Source: Clostridium sp. N3C (GTDB lineage Bacteria; Bacillota; Clostridia; Clostridiales; Clostridiaceae). From it: 64,000 nt of DNA. Location of the stretch: contig NZ_FMJL01000006.1 of NCBI RefSeq assembly GCF_900095445.1, positions 1 through 64,000 on the forward strand, given 5' to 3'. The position numbers and the translations under genes were made by a program. Positions within the stretch are counted from its first letter, which is position 1. Each line of letters opens with the position of its first letter. This document shows, in pieces, positions 27,080 through 39,612 of this stretch. The notes under the pieces were generated by a model. It saw only the letters and a program-made list of their open reading frames with translations, was not told the origin of the DNA and ran no database searches.

Positions 27080-28441
27080 TTGAAATATATAGGACCTTTT
27101 CTTCGACTGAACTCTCTAAACTTAGATAATATTGAAAAACAGTTACTTTTTTTCTCAAGAGAGTCCTTTAAACATATTGTGCTACAATCTAACTGTGGCA
27201 TACGCACATCTATTCAGGAACTAAAGCTAAAAAAATTTCCTAACATTGATATTAACATATTTAAGAGAAATTCTCCACTTTTATGTATATACAAAAAGGC
27301 AAATCCTAAACTAGAAAAGAATGGTTGGAATGAAGAAAGCTTCAAAAAAGAAATTTTAGCTAGTAGTAACGCATATATGAATTTAATGCTAACGGATTGT
27401 ACAGACTACTATAAAAATTTTGAAAATATAGATAGTACTCTATTTGCTCTAAGTAAAATATACTCTCAACTTTCAATTAAACAGCTTGACTTTTTCTCCT
27501 CTAATCTTAGAAGCAGCGAGGGAGTTTTTATTGATAAAAAAGATTGTTCCAATGAACTTACAGGCGAACTTAAATTTGAGGATAAAAGTAGTAAATTTAA
27601 ATTTTCAGAACAAGCCCTTTTTATGGCTGCATACTATAAAGCTTCTTTACTTTCTGATAACGAAGATGCTGAAGCCTACAAAAACTTTTCCCTAGATATT
27701 CTTAATATGTTTATTGATTATAAAGAAGAAATTTATGATTTATCCTTTGAAGAGTTAAACAATTTGTGTTTTGCCTTTAATATTTTTTATGAAGCTAGTA
27801 AAAATGAAGCTGCTATGCATATACTTTACGATCTATTTGACTTACTGGAAGAAAAGTACAAGGACTTAAATGATGAAAAAATTAATGACAGGGTTCATTC
27901 CTTATGCATGCTTAACATAAACTTTGTACGTGGTTATAGAAACTTGTCTTTACTTAAATATAGGGATCAAGCAAATAAAATTTATCAAACTCTTAATTCT
28001 TTCTACGATAATGATTTAGGTATGTTTATTAAAAAATCAGAAAAGAAGAACATAGACTTTTCTGCAGAAGAGATAGTGCTATATACTCTATGCCAAATAC
28101 TAATGAACAAATTAAATCCCGATGCTTCTCAAAAAATATTAACGGAAGTATATAAACGTCAATTGATAAACTCTGGCTTAGTGCTAAGTTGGCCAGATTC
28201 TCCAAACCTAAATAGCCCAGAAAGATATAGAAATTTCTCAAATAAAGAGGAAGACTTGTTAGATGAAAATTATTTTAGAATGCCTTCCCTATCTACTCCT
28301 GAACTCAATGAGTTAGCTCCTATTTTTGTAAAAAGTATTAGCTATAGTAAGAAAAAAGATACCTTTGAAACTAGTAAAAATAGCTTCTACAGTAACAAAA
28401 ATATGCCTCTACTTTACACAATACACTTCTTGCTAAAATAA
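27080..28441 (+). CDS. conserved-type hypothetical protein, probably all-helical
   Basis: 453 aa from the TTG at 27080, which sits 6 nt after GAGGTGA; a GTG at 27071 overlaps that site. Cytosolic by appearance, with no signal or transmembrane segment. Long runs of amphipathic helix (residues 130-390), including SEQALFMAAYYKASLLSDNE and EELNNLCFAFNIFYEASKNE, suggest a helical repeat or alpha/alpha-toroid fold; this is inference. Family not recognised. Monocistronic: divergent from rph and ended by its own hairpin. Confidence 0.75.
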   Translation: MKYIGPFLRLNSLNLDNIEKQLLFFSRESFKHIVLQSNCGIRTSIQELKLKKFPNIDINIFKRNSPLLCIYKKANPKLEKNGWNEESFKKEILASSNAYMNLMLTDCTDYYKNFENIDSTLFALSKIYSQLSIKQLDFFSSNLRSSEGVFIDKKDCSNELTGELKFEDKSSKFKFSEQALFMAAYYKASLLSDNEDAEAYKNFSLDILNMFIDYKEEIYDLSFEELNNLCFAFNIFYEASKNEAAMHILYDLFDLLEEKYKDLNDEKINDRVHSLCMLNINFVRGYRNLSLLKYRDQANKIYQTLNSFYDNDLGMFIKKSEKKNIDFSAEEIVLYTLCQILMNKLNPDASQKILTEVYKRQLINSGLVLSWPDSPNLNSPERYRNFSNKEEDLLDENYFRMPSLSTPELNELAPIFVKSISYSKKKDTFETSKNSFYSNKNMPLLYTIHFLLK

Positions 28442-28446
28442 TTTAA

Positions 28447-28487
28447 GAAGAGAGAAGCTTCTAATCTAGCTCCTCTCTTCAATTATT
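28447..28487. terminator. terminator between convergent genes
   Basis: GAAGAGAGAAGCT (28447-28459) pairs with AGCTCCTCTCTTC (28468-28480), one mismatch, then AATTATTTTT on plus. It serves the plus-strand orphan and overlaps the last codons of the minus-strand lipoprotein gene. Confidence 0.85.
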
Positions 28488-29880
28488 TTTGATAAACCTT
28501 ATTTAATATAATATTCCCTTCAGCATCAATTTTGACCCCATCTATATATTTGTTTTTTATAATTACATCGGAACAATTAAAAATTGGAACTATAACATGG
28601 TCCTCTAGGATATATTTATAGTTATCTATAAACTCCTTATTGTATCTTCTCAGTATGATATCATATTGCCCTTTTTCAATTTCCTCTTGGAACTCTTCTG
28701 CAATAATATATTTAGTCTTAATCTTTATATTTTTACTCTCTTCAACTTGTTCAACTAATTTTTTCACTATACGCTTATTAATATCATCACTATCAGTAAC
28801 TAATACTAAGGATATATCCTCATCACTATCGACACTGGCTCCTGTACCGCTATTTATTACATTGTAGTCTAGGTTTATAAGTTTAAAAATACCATATTCA
28901 TTTGGCTTAAACACTGCTAACCCCTGTTTAACCAAGTTATCTACATTTATATACTTCATAATTTCTTTTTTTATATTTCTCTCATAGCCAATGGTTCCAG
29001 AGCTTTCGTTAAAACAAAGAGCTATTACATCATCACTGTTCACAATAATAGTGTTATCACTAGAAATAAAACGCTCCACTTCACTTAGCGGTGGATTGTA
29101 TATAATATCTACCTGCCCTGACTCGTATGCCGCCAATGCCTCTTCTTTGCTTATTTCAGATAGTAAAAGGAACTTTTCATCTGTTATATTTTCACTGTCC
29201 CAATAGCTAGGATTCTTACTCAATACTACTCCTTTTTCCTCTATAGCACTAATAATAAAAGGACCACTATATGCTATATTTGAATAATTATCCTTCCAAT
29301 TCTCTAATTTTAACTTACTTTTTCTTATTACATATCTAGGTTTGCTTAAAACCTCCAAAAATTTTGGATAACTTCTATTTAAACGAATAACTAGAGTTTT
29401 TGCATCCGTAGCCCTTATTGCCACCTGATCAAATTCAACCTTACCATTATAATAGTCCTCTGACCCAAAAATAGGGTAAAGCTCTCTAGCCATAGGATTC
29501 TCTGCTTCTCTTGACAATATGTACTTAAAAAAATCTTCCACATCTTTGGCATAAATAGGACTTCCATCACTCCAGCAAGCCTTTTCCCTAATATGAAAGG
29601 TATATTGTATACCATTGTCCTCAATTTCCCAACTTTCTGCTAAAGCCGGTATTATTTCCTTACTTCTGTTCATATTAACAAGTCCTTCAAAAAGGTACTT
29701 ATACAGTTCCTCTCCCTTTTTACTGTTATTATCTAGCATATTCAAGCTACTAGGTAGTCCCCCAAAACTGCAAACTATGTAATCTTCAACTTGTGCATTC
29801 ATATACTTTTTTTCCTGTACGCATGCTGTCATTAAAAATATAGATATTAATTGTAATAATAAAAATACGAGTTTCTTCAT
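28483..29880 (-). CDS. family 5 extracellular solute-binding lipoprotein (OppA-like)
   Basis: 465 aa. Lipoprotein signal peptide with lipobox MTAC (Cys20). SBP_bac_5 features follow: LVNMNRSKEIIPALAESWEI (signature region), YTFHIREKACWSDGSPIYA, and VEDFFKYIL. Shorter than typical OppA (about 540). The C-terminal lobe ends early and seems divergent. No ABC permease or ATPase lies nearby, so it is an orphan binding protein; peptide binding is inferred from family only. Confidence 0.9.
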   Translation of the reverse strand: MKKLVFLLLQLISIFLMTACVQEKKYMNAQVEDYIVCSFGGLPSSLNMLDNNSKKGEELYKYLFEGLVNMNRSKEIIPALAESWEIEDNGIQYTFHIREKACWSDGSPIYAKDVEDFFKYILSREAENPMARELYPIFGSEDYYNGKVEFDQVAIRATDAKTLVIRLNRSYPKFLEVLSKPRYVIRKSKLKLENWKDNYSNIAYSGPFIISAIEEKGVVLSKNPSYWDSENITDEKFLLLSEISKEEALAAYESGQVDIIYNPPLSEVERFISSDNTIIVNSDDVIALCFNESSGTIGYERNIKKEIMKYINVDNLVKQGLAVFKPNEYGIFKLINLDYNVINSGTGASVDSDEDISLVLVTDSDDINKRIVKKLVEQVEESKNIKIKTKYIIAEEFQEEIEKGQYDIILRRYNKEFIDNYKYILEDHVIVPIFNCSDVIIKNKYIDGVKIDAEGNIILNKVYQK

Positions 29881-29923
29881 ATTTTTCTCCTTTTGATTAC
29901 AATGTCTATATATGAAATTATTA

Positions 29924-29953
29924 GCAAATAAAGTCCATATTAAACATATGGAC
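29924..29953 (-). terminator. terminator after the 161-aa gene
   Basis: GTCCATAT (29933-29940) pairs with ATATGGAC (29946-29953); TTTATTT follows on the minus strand. Confidence 0.8.
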
Positions 29954-29962
29954 TTGCATTAT

Positions 29963-30448
29963 TTATGGAAGATACCTAGCTAATTTGAATTTTTTATACA
30001 CCAAAATATCTCTAGCCTTCCCTCTCCATCCAATCTGCTTTCTTCCAAAACTTATTCCATCTTCTAAAGTAACCTTATTATTAGCCCCCGTTAATCTATA
30101 ATAATTGCTTATTATGTCCTTATGAAATTCACCAGTGGTAATATATATCCCCCTATGAATATCATTTTCCTGTAAAGTATTAATAAAATTCTCATAGTCC
30201 TCTACAAGCACCTTAAAACACTTATGAAACCTTATAAGAAGCTCTTTTTCACCGCGACTCAACTTTACTTCCAAAATATCATTATTTTTTGTTATAATCT
30301 TCTCCTGTACGCCAAACTCCCAACAGCCTTTTGTTAAGCTCTCATAAAATTTTAATACCTTCAATCTTCTTATAAACCTTCTCAATTTCTCTGCTTCTTC
30401 TCTTCTTATTCTGCAGTAAACACTATCCATAAAAGAAAGCAAAGACAT
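29963..30448 (-). CDS. hypothetical protein, faintly Mrr-like
   Basis: 161 aa, basic N-terminal helix (RIRREEAEKLRRFIRR) and an alpha/beta core. The stretch HRGIYITTGEFHKDIISNYY resembles the ITTG.F strand-helix unit of Mrr-type restriction-endonuclease folds, preceded by DILEVKLSRGE. A full PD-(D/E)xK active site is not evident. Function unknown. It is separate from the lipoprotein gene downstream. Confidence 0.6.
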   Translation of the reverse strand: MSLLSFMDSVYCRIRREEAEKLRRFIRRLKVLKFYESLTKGCWEFGVQEKIITKNNDILEVKLSRGEKELLIRFHKCFKVLVEDYENFINTLQENDIHRGIYITTGEFHKDIISNYYRLTGANNKVTLEDGISFGRKQIGWRGKARDILVYKKFKLARYLP

Positions 30449-30537
30449 CCCACCTCAAAATTACTGCAAACAAAAGGATAAAACCAAAGGAAAGATCTAT
30501 CTACTTCTCTATGATCCTTCCACTTATTACATTATAT

Positions 30538-30577
30538 TAATCCACAAAATAACTAATTACAGGTTAACTTATCCACA
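30538..30577 (+). promoter_or_regulatory. pair of DnaA-box-like sequences
   Basis: TTATCCACA (30569-30577) is an exact DnaA box. TAATCCACA (30538-30546) differs by one base, in the same orientation, 31 bp away. They lie about 90-130 bp upstream of the 161-aa gene, in a 185-bp gap without a gene. Confidence 0.45.
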
Positions 30578-30601
30578 AAATCAAATAAAAAATCACCATA
30601 A

Positions 30602-30625
30602 AGAAAAAGCGGCCTAAGCCGCTTT
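30602..30625 (-). terminator. terminator of the pcrA-ligA-90-aa gene unit
   Basis: AAAGCGGC pairs with GCCGCTTT around TTAG on the minus strand, then TTC/TTT. Confidence 0.9.
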
Positions 30626-30633
30626 CATATAAC

Positions 30634-30906
30634 CTACCATACGTCTTTAATAAAAATGAAGATAAATGAGGTCAAAGCAAATATAAAAAATATTAATGAA
30701 TATACCCATTTCTTATTGCCTGAATTTAATTTTAACATTTTGATGGACCATAAAAGCATAGTGACAAATATGCATATTTTCATGATACTATACCTAGAGA
30801 ATCCTGCAATATAGGCAAAATTATATTGATAAAGCAGAGTACATATAACTGAAAAGGTTGTAAGTACCACAAATACCCAGGACAAAGCATCTAAAACCTT
30901 TTTCAA
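30634..30906 (-). CDS. small three-helix membrane protein
   Basis: 90 aa with three hydrophobic segments (about residues 7-28, 42-60, 67-86), short loops and a basic loop NSGNKKW. It follows ligA by 28 bp and is ended by a strong terminator, so it is probably the last gene of pcrA-ligA. Function not recognised. Confidence 0.75.
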   Translation of the reverse strand: MKKVLDALSWVFVVLTTFSVICTLLYQYNFAYIAGFSRYSIMKICIFVTMLLWSIKMLKLNSGNKKWVYSLIFFIFALTSFIFIFIKDVW

Positions 30907-30934
30907 CTTTTTCCCCCCAAATCTCTTATTTTTA

Positions 30935-35214
<4,280 letters not shown>

Positions 35215-35287
35215 GTCCTTCCTCCTATATTCATTTGCTTTCTACTAATCTTCTTACCAAATAACTACTATTATAATACTTTCCAAT

Positions 35288-35323
35288 TAATATACTCTAT
35301 AATCATTTGTTCGGAGTATATTA
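35288..35323. promoter_or_regulatory. 10-bp inverted repeat in the pcrA promoter region
   Basis: TAATATACTC (35288-35297) and GAGTATATTA (35314-35323) flank 16 bp that include CGAAC-AAAT-G, half of a Gram-positive LexA box. On the minus strand TATAAT overlaps its upstream edge. Could be an operator or a leader hairpin; a LexA site is not established. Confidence 0.45.
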
Positions 35324-35365
35324 TAGCATATTTTAATAGGCATAGGAATTTAGTATACATAATAG

Positions 35366-35419
35366 CAAAAAAATAAGAAGCCCTAAACAAGCTCAATTAC
35401 AAGCTAGTATATTGCTTCT
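35366..35419 (-). terminator. possible terminator after yerC
   Basis: AGAAGC pairs with GCTTCT across a long internal loop, then TATTTTTTT on the minus strand. Stem is weak. Confidence 0.5.
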
Positions 35420-35453
35420 GGCAACTTTTTTAAATATATAACTTTAAACCTTT

Positions 35454-35795
35454 TTATACTTCTTTCTTATCATTAGAAGCTTCAGTATCTACTTCTTCCT
35501 TCCAATTAATACGACTAAGCACTAGATTGTAGCCATCACTTCCATAATTAAGAGACCTGTTTACTCTACTTATTGTGGCAGTACTTGCCCCTGTTAAGTG
35601 AGCAATATCATTGTATGTTTTACCTTGTTTAAGCATTTTTACAACCTGCATCCGCTGTCCCAGAGCCTTGATTTCTGTTATTGTACAAAGATCTTCAAAA
35701 AAACGATAACACTCTTCCCTATTTTTTAAGCTTAATATAGCATCAAATAGAAAATCCATTTCTGCATCCTGAAGCTTTGATCTATATTCACTCAT
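35454..35795 (-). CDS. YerC/YecD-type TrpR-like DNA-binding protein
   Basis: 113 aa. TrpR/YerC superfamily: KALGQRMQVVKMLKQGKTYNDIA and helix-turn-helix LTGASTATISRVNRSLNYG (about residues 62-85). The family has no tryptophan link and its regulon is largely unknown. A conserved neighbour of pcrA in Firmicutes (B. subtilis yerC lies near pcrA), which supports the call. Confidence 0.9.
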   Translation of the reverse strand: MSEYRSKLQDAEMDFLFDAILSLKNREECYRFFEDLCTITEIKALGQRMQVVKMLKQGKTYNDIAHLTGASTATISRVNRSLNYGSDGYNLVLSRINWKEEVDTEASNDKKEV

Positions 35796-35986
35796 ATGTT
35801 TTCCTCCTAAATTATGTATTTATATATAGTCGCTTTTACACGGTAAACTCCTAAAGTCCTATACTAATATTATATACCAACAAGTCATTTAGGACAATAA
35901 AAAAGAAATGCAGAAAGATAAAGAAGATAGGATTATTCAGCAGAAGAACAGCTCTTGAAAAGAAATATAGAAGAAATTAAAGATAA

Positions 35987-36172
35987 TTAAATCTTAGTTT
36001 TATTGAATCTTATAATAATATTGGACAAAGTTCCAATTATCAAAGCTGGTATTACTAGTATTGTAAACATTGCAATAATTCCACTAAAGGTTAAAGGCCC
36101 TAAAATCCCAAAGAAAATCCATGCAAATATCATAAGATAAACTACAATGTAATCAAACTTTCTCACTTTCAT
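35987..36172 (-). CDS. small two-helix membrane protein
   Basis: 61 aa from ATG 36172 (MKVRKFDYIVVYLM), preceded by GGTGA. Two hydrophobic segments with the turn GPLTFSG between them and a basic C-terminus. No family recognised. The flanking gaps (35796-35986 and 36173-36400) show nothing else I can support. Confidence 0.55.
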   Translation of the reverse strand: MKVRKFDYIVVYLMIFAWIFFGILGPLTFSGIIAMFTILVIPALIIGTLSNIIIRFNKTKI

Positions 36173-36400
36173 AAAATTGTCACCAGCCTTCATTATAGTT
36201 GAGATCACATAAATTAATATTATCTAAGGATCTACATTAATATAAGTATTATAGCTTCCCTAATAATATGTTTATTTATCTATATCCTCAACAGCAACTT
36301 TTAATATGATATTTTGCATGCAATCATTCAATTTATATTATCTGCCCATGATTAACCTCAAAACTTAGTACATTCTAATCTTATCAATAAAAAAGCAAAA

Positions 36401-36435
36401 AAGGAAAAACACAACCCTTGGGGCTAGGTTGTGTT
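36401..36435 (-). terminator. terminator downstream of the pseudouridine synthase
   Basis: AACACAACC pairs with GGTTGTGTT; the minus-strand product runs on into TTTTTCCTTTTTT. It lies about 150 bp after the gene; the 36436-36582 gap holds nothing recognisable. Confidence 0.85.
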
Positions 36436-36582
36436 CGCATCTAAATAAAAAGGGGGCTATTTAATCTTTTTATTTATCCTTGCAACTTTATTATATATAA
36501 TTCAACATTATTTTGCAAGTCCATTTTAAAAAATAAATTGTAAACATTTAATCAATATGAAGGAAAACTTTCAAAATTTAAT

Positions 36583-37317
36583 TTATTCATCCAATAATCC
36601 TACAGCTTCTTTTAACTGAGTTAATTCTTCTTCCGTTAATTCCCTGTATTCTCCCTCTTCTAAATTTTCGTCTAACTTCAAAGGTCCAAAGGATATTCTT
36701 TTTAAGTACATAACCTTTTTATTAACACTTTCAAACATTCTCTTTACCTGATGAAACTTACCTTCCTGCAAAGTAACTAATACCTCAGAGCCTTCTTCTG
36801 AAGCTTCCAAAATTTCCAATTTTGCAGGAAGACACTTATAACCATCATCTAAAACAACGCCCTTTTGAAAGGACTTTATGTCCTTCTCATCTACCCTTTT
36901 ATCTATTTTGGCATAATAAACTTTATCTACGTGCCATTTAGGTGAAATCAATCTATGATTTAGCTCTCCATCATTGGTAAGTAAAAGAAAGCCAACGGTG
37001 TCCTTATCTAATCTGCCTACTGGAAAGGGATTAAAAACACTATGTTGAACTTCAAGTAAATCCACCACAGTTTCATCATAATTATCAAAGGTAGCAGAAA
37101 CTACCCCTGCAGGCTTATTCATTAGCAAGTAAATATATTTTTTATAAATGACCTTTTCATCACCAATATATATCTCACTCTTCTCTGGATCAACTGACAT
37201 GCCACTATCTTTAACTACCTGATTATCTACAGTAACTAGCCCCTTTCTAACTATGCCTTTTATTTCCTTTCTGCTGCCATAACCCAAATTACTCAAGATT
37301 TTATCTAATCGTTCCAG
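36583..37317 (-). CDS. RsuA/RluB-family pseudouridine synthase, apparent CTG start
   Basis: 244 aa if begun at the CTG of 37315-37317. This restores the family N-terminus ERLDKILSNLGYGSRKE (S4 RNA-binding domain) and puts GAGGAGGGG 6 nt upstream. The first canonical alternative, TTG 37296, would cut into the S4 domain and has no ribosome-binding site. Catalytic Asp in GRLDKDTVG; other motifs LMNKPAGVVSA and EGKFHQVKRMFE. It modifies a uridine in rRNA; which one cannot be told (RsuA, RluB, RluE and RluF are alike). Confidence 0.9.
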   Translation of the reverse strand: MERLDKILSNLGYGSRKEIKGIVRKGLVTVDNQVVKDSGMSVDPEKSEIYIGDEKVIYKKYIYLLMNKPAGVVSATFDNYDETVVDLLEVQHSVFNPFPVGRLDKDTVGFLLLTNDGELNHRLISPKWHVDKVYYAKIDKRVDEKDIKSFQKGVVLDDGYKCLPAKLEILEASEEGSEVLVTLQEGKFHQVKRMFESVNKKVMYLKRISFGPLKLDENLEEGEYRELTEEELTQLKEAVGLLDE

Positions 37318-37435
37318 GAAAATCCCCTCCTCAATATGTATACACCTATATTTCCTAGGTAATTTTTTGTCTAATTTATATTCTACAATATATAAGCTCC
37401 TTATTCCAATATTAAATTATAGAAGTGAAAACTAA

Positions 37436-37466
37436 GGCTCCTTCACATAAATCTGTGAAAGAAGCC
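37436..37466 (-). terminator. terminator after the triple-tyrosine gene
   Basis: GGCTTCTTTCACA pairs with TGTGAAGGAGCC (two imperfect pairs), then TTAGTTTTC on the minus strand. Confidence 0.75.
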
Positions 37467-37503
37467 CTAAGAAATCTACAGCACTAAATTTTTTATAAAG
37501 CAA

Positions 37504-39507
37504 TTACTCTACTTTAAATTCCACCATATCATAGTCCTCGTAAGAATTTTCATTATAAAAACTTTTCACTAAGGCCAACAATTTATAAGTCCCTTGTTTA
37601 TAAGGCATAAAGCTATAATAATTAATCTTACTATATTTTTGTACCAAATTCCATTGTCCTTGCTCCATTAGATAAAATTCATAGTGCAAGTCCCTGCCCC
37701 CATCAGCTTTTACAGTGAATACTGTTCCTTCGTTTACCTTTAATTTTACTTTATCCCTTAGAATTTTTGTGTTTGCTACTGGAACTGCATCCTTTATATA
37801 TAATCTGATAACCTTTTTAGAATCAAAAAACTGATCACTTGCCTTATCCTTAGCCATTATTTCTAATATATATTCTCCTCGACATCTAGGCTCTAATAGA
37901 TAGCTCTTATCTTCTATATAGTCTGTTTCTTCTACCGTATGTTTATTAATTTTTAAAACATACTTTATCAAGGTTTCATTTGTTCTTTGAGTAATTATAT
38001 CAAACTTAATTTTATCCCCTACCATATAAATTTCTTTGGAAGGCATAAGCACATAGTCTATCTCTGCTGGTATAAACTCCATTACCTCTAGATGCTTTAT
38101 CTCATGGCAATCGTACTTCTGTTTAGAATACTTATCCTTAACCATTATTTCCATAGTGTAACTGCCTATACCTTCTGGAGTGAAATTAACCCAATTGCAA
38201 GTACTATAATCTACCCATTCAATTTCCTTTCCTTCTTTTAAAACCTTGAAAGCATACCTTAAATCCGAACCTCCAGTAGCCATTACACTTACATGAATAT
38301 TTTCTCCCCTAACAAAATTCTCTTCTTTATTCATTATAACTTCTTTTATTTTCACTTCATTATTTGATACTTCATCGATAAGAAACTCCATCTCAGCACT
38401 TTCTTCAAACTTTCCTTTAAAACTCTCATCTTTAACCCAAAGGGTAATTTTATACTTACCAGCCTTTTGAGGTTTCCAAGTATAATGATCCTCTTTTATG
38501 TAGTCAGAATCCTCTGAGTAATTACCATCTATTATATATCTATATAATAGTTTTCTTCCACCATCAACCACTGCTCTTAATTCTATATCACTGTCTACTA
38601 TCTGTGGTGAAATTAAATCACTGGTAAAGCTTATAATTTTTATTTCTTTATATGGTTTTACCGTATAAGCAATTAAAGCTCTATCATCATATTGATTTTG
38701 CGAATACATATCCTTAGCTAAACACAGAATTTTATAGTCTCCTGCTTTTCTTTCCACATAGCTTACTATTCGCTTAGTTGAGTAATCCTGAATCACTTCT
38801 GCCTTTCCATTAGCATCAATTTTTATAAACTTATAAAGAATCATTCTATTATCTTCATATTGTGCATCCACTTGAAATATTAGATCCTTATAAGCTAATA
38901 GTTCCGTAGAAAGACACTTAAAATCTTTAATTTCTAATGGTTGTACAGTATCAACATTAAAATCCACCTTATAAAAATCATCATAATTATTCTTGGAATC
39001 TAACATTTTACATTCCACTAGAAGTTGATGCTTACCTGCAGTTTTAACTGTAATGCTAAGAGTGTTATCAGCACTATAATCCTTAATAAGTTCCCAGTTG
39101 TCTCCGCTGCAAATCCAGTACTTGTAAACTACTGGAGCAACACTGGACTCCACAGACACATGAAGCTTGTCCCCCACCTTTAATTGGTTGTTATTTAGAC
39201 TTACTTGGTTAATAAGTTTTGTTTCTACTTCACCTATAATGTAATCTGTTCTAGCAACATAATCAAAAGGCTTTGTGCTATCCATTTTCTTAGCCTGCAC
39301 CATAACTATGTATTTACCATCCTTATTTGGTGTCCAAATTGTATAATTCTTTTCTGTGAAATCCTCAATAGTATCCCATATACCGTCACAACCTATTATG
39401 AACTTATATAATAGCTTTTCTTCATTAAACTTGTCTACATACACTTTTATAGCATTGTTTTTAGCAGTTGGGCTTGGAATACTAAAATTGATTTCCATGT
39501 TACTCAT
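37504..39507 (-). CDS. triple-tyrosine-motif (Y_Y_Y) repeat protein
   Basis: 667 aa made of about seven repeats of roughly 90 residues. Each has a conserved strand pattern: LLYKFIIG or similar, then a Trp/Asp unit, then a GKYxIxVxAKxxxS...YD close. Examples: GKYIVMVQAKKMDSTKPFDY, GKYKITLWVKDESFKGKFEE and GTYKLLALVKSFYNENSYED. This matches the Y_Y_Y (two-component-regulator propeller-associated) Ig-like domain. No signal peptide or anchor, so a cytosolic place is indicated. Divergent from pullulanase. Function unknown; a sugar-linked role is only context. Confidence 0.85.
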   Translation of the reverse strand: MSNMEINFSIPSPTAKNNAIKVYVDKFNEEKLLYKFIIGCDGIWDTIEDFTEKNYTIWTPNKDGKYIVMVQAKKMDSTKPFDYVARTDYIIGEVETKLINQVSLNNNQLKVGDKLHVSVESSVAPVVYKYWICSGDNWELIKDYSADNTLSITVKTAGKHQLLVECKMLDSKNNYDDFYKVDFNVDTVQPLEIKDFKCLSTELLAYKDLIFQVDAQYEDNRMILYKFIKIDANGKAEVIQDYSTKRIVSYVERKAGDYKILCLAKDMYSQNQYDDRALIAYTVKPYKEIKIISFTSDLISPQIVDSDIELRAVVDGGRKLLYRYIIDGNYSEDSDYIKEDHYTWKPQKAGKYKITLWVKDESFKGKFEESAEMEFLIDEVSNNEVKIKEVIMNKEENFVRGENIHVSVMATGGSDLRYAFKVLKEGKEIEWVDYSTCNWVNFTPEGIGSYTMEIMVKDKYSKQKYDCHEIKHLEVMEFIPAEIDYVLMPSKEIYMVGDKIKFDIITQRTNETLIKYVLKINKHTVEETDYIEDKSYLLEPRCRGEYILEIMAKDKASDQFFDSKKVIRLYIKDAVPVANTKILRDKVKLKVNEGTVFTVKADGGRDLHYEFYLMEQGQWNLVQKYSKINYYSFMPYKQGTYKLLALVKSFYNENSYEDYDMVEFKVE

Positions 39508-39612
39508 AGACTATATCACCTCATCATAAGATATATTTTTATTTTTAGTTTAAAGTAATGAAGCTTTATAATATAATAGTACTGTAATACTATGTAAGGA
39601 GGACTGACGCTA

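Noticed and set aside
29963-30448. Restriction endonuclease of Mrr type
   Set aside because: One strand-helix motif is similar but no full PD-(D/E)xK site and no methylase partner; left as hypothetical.
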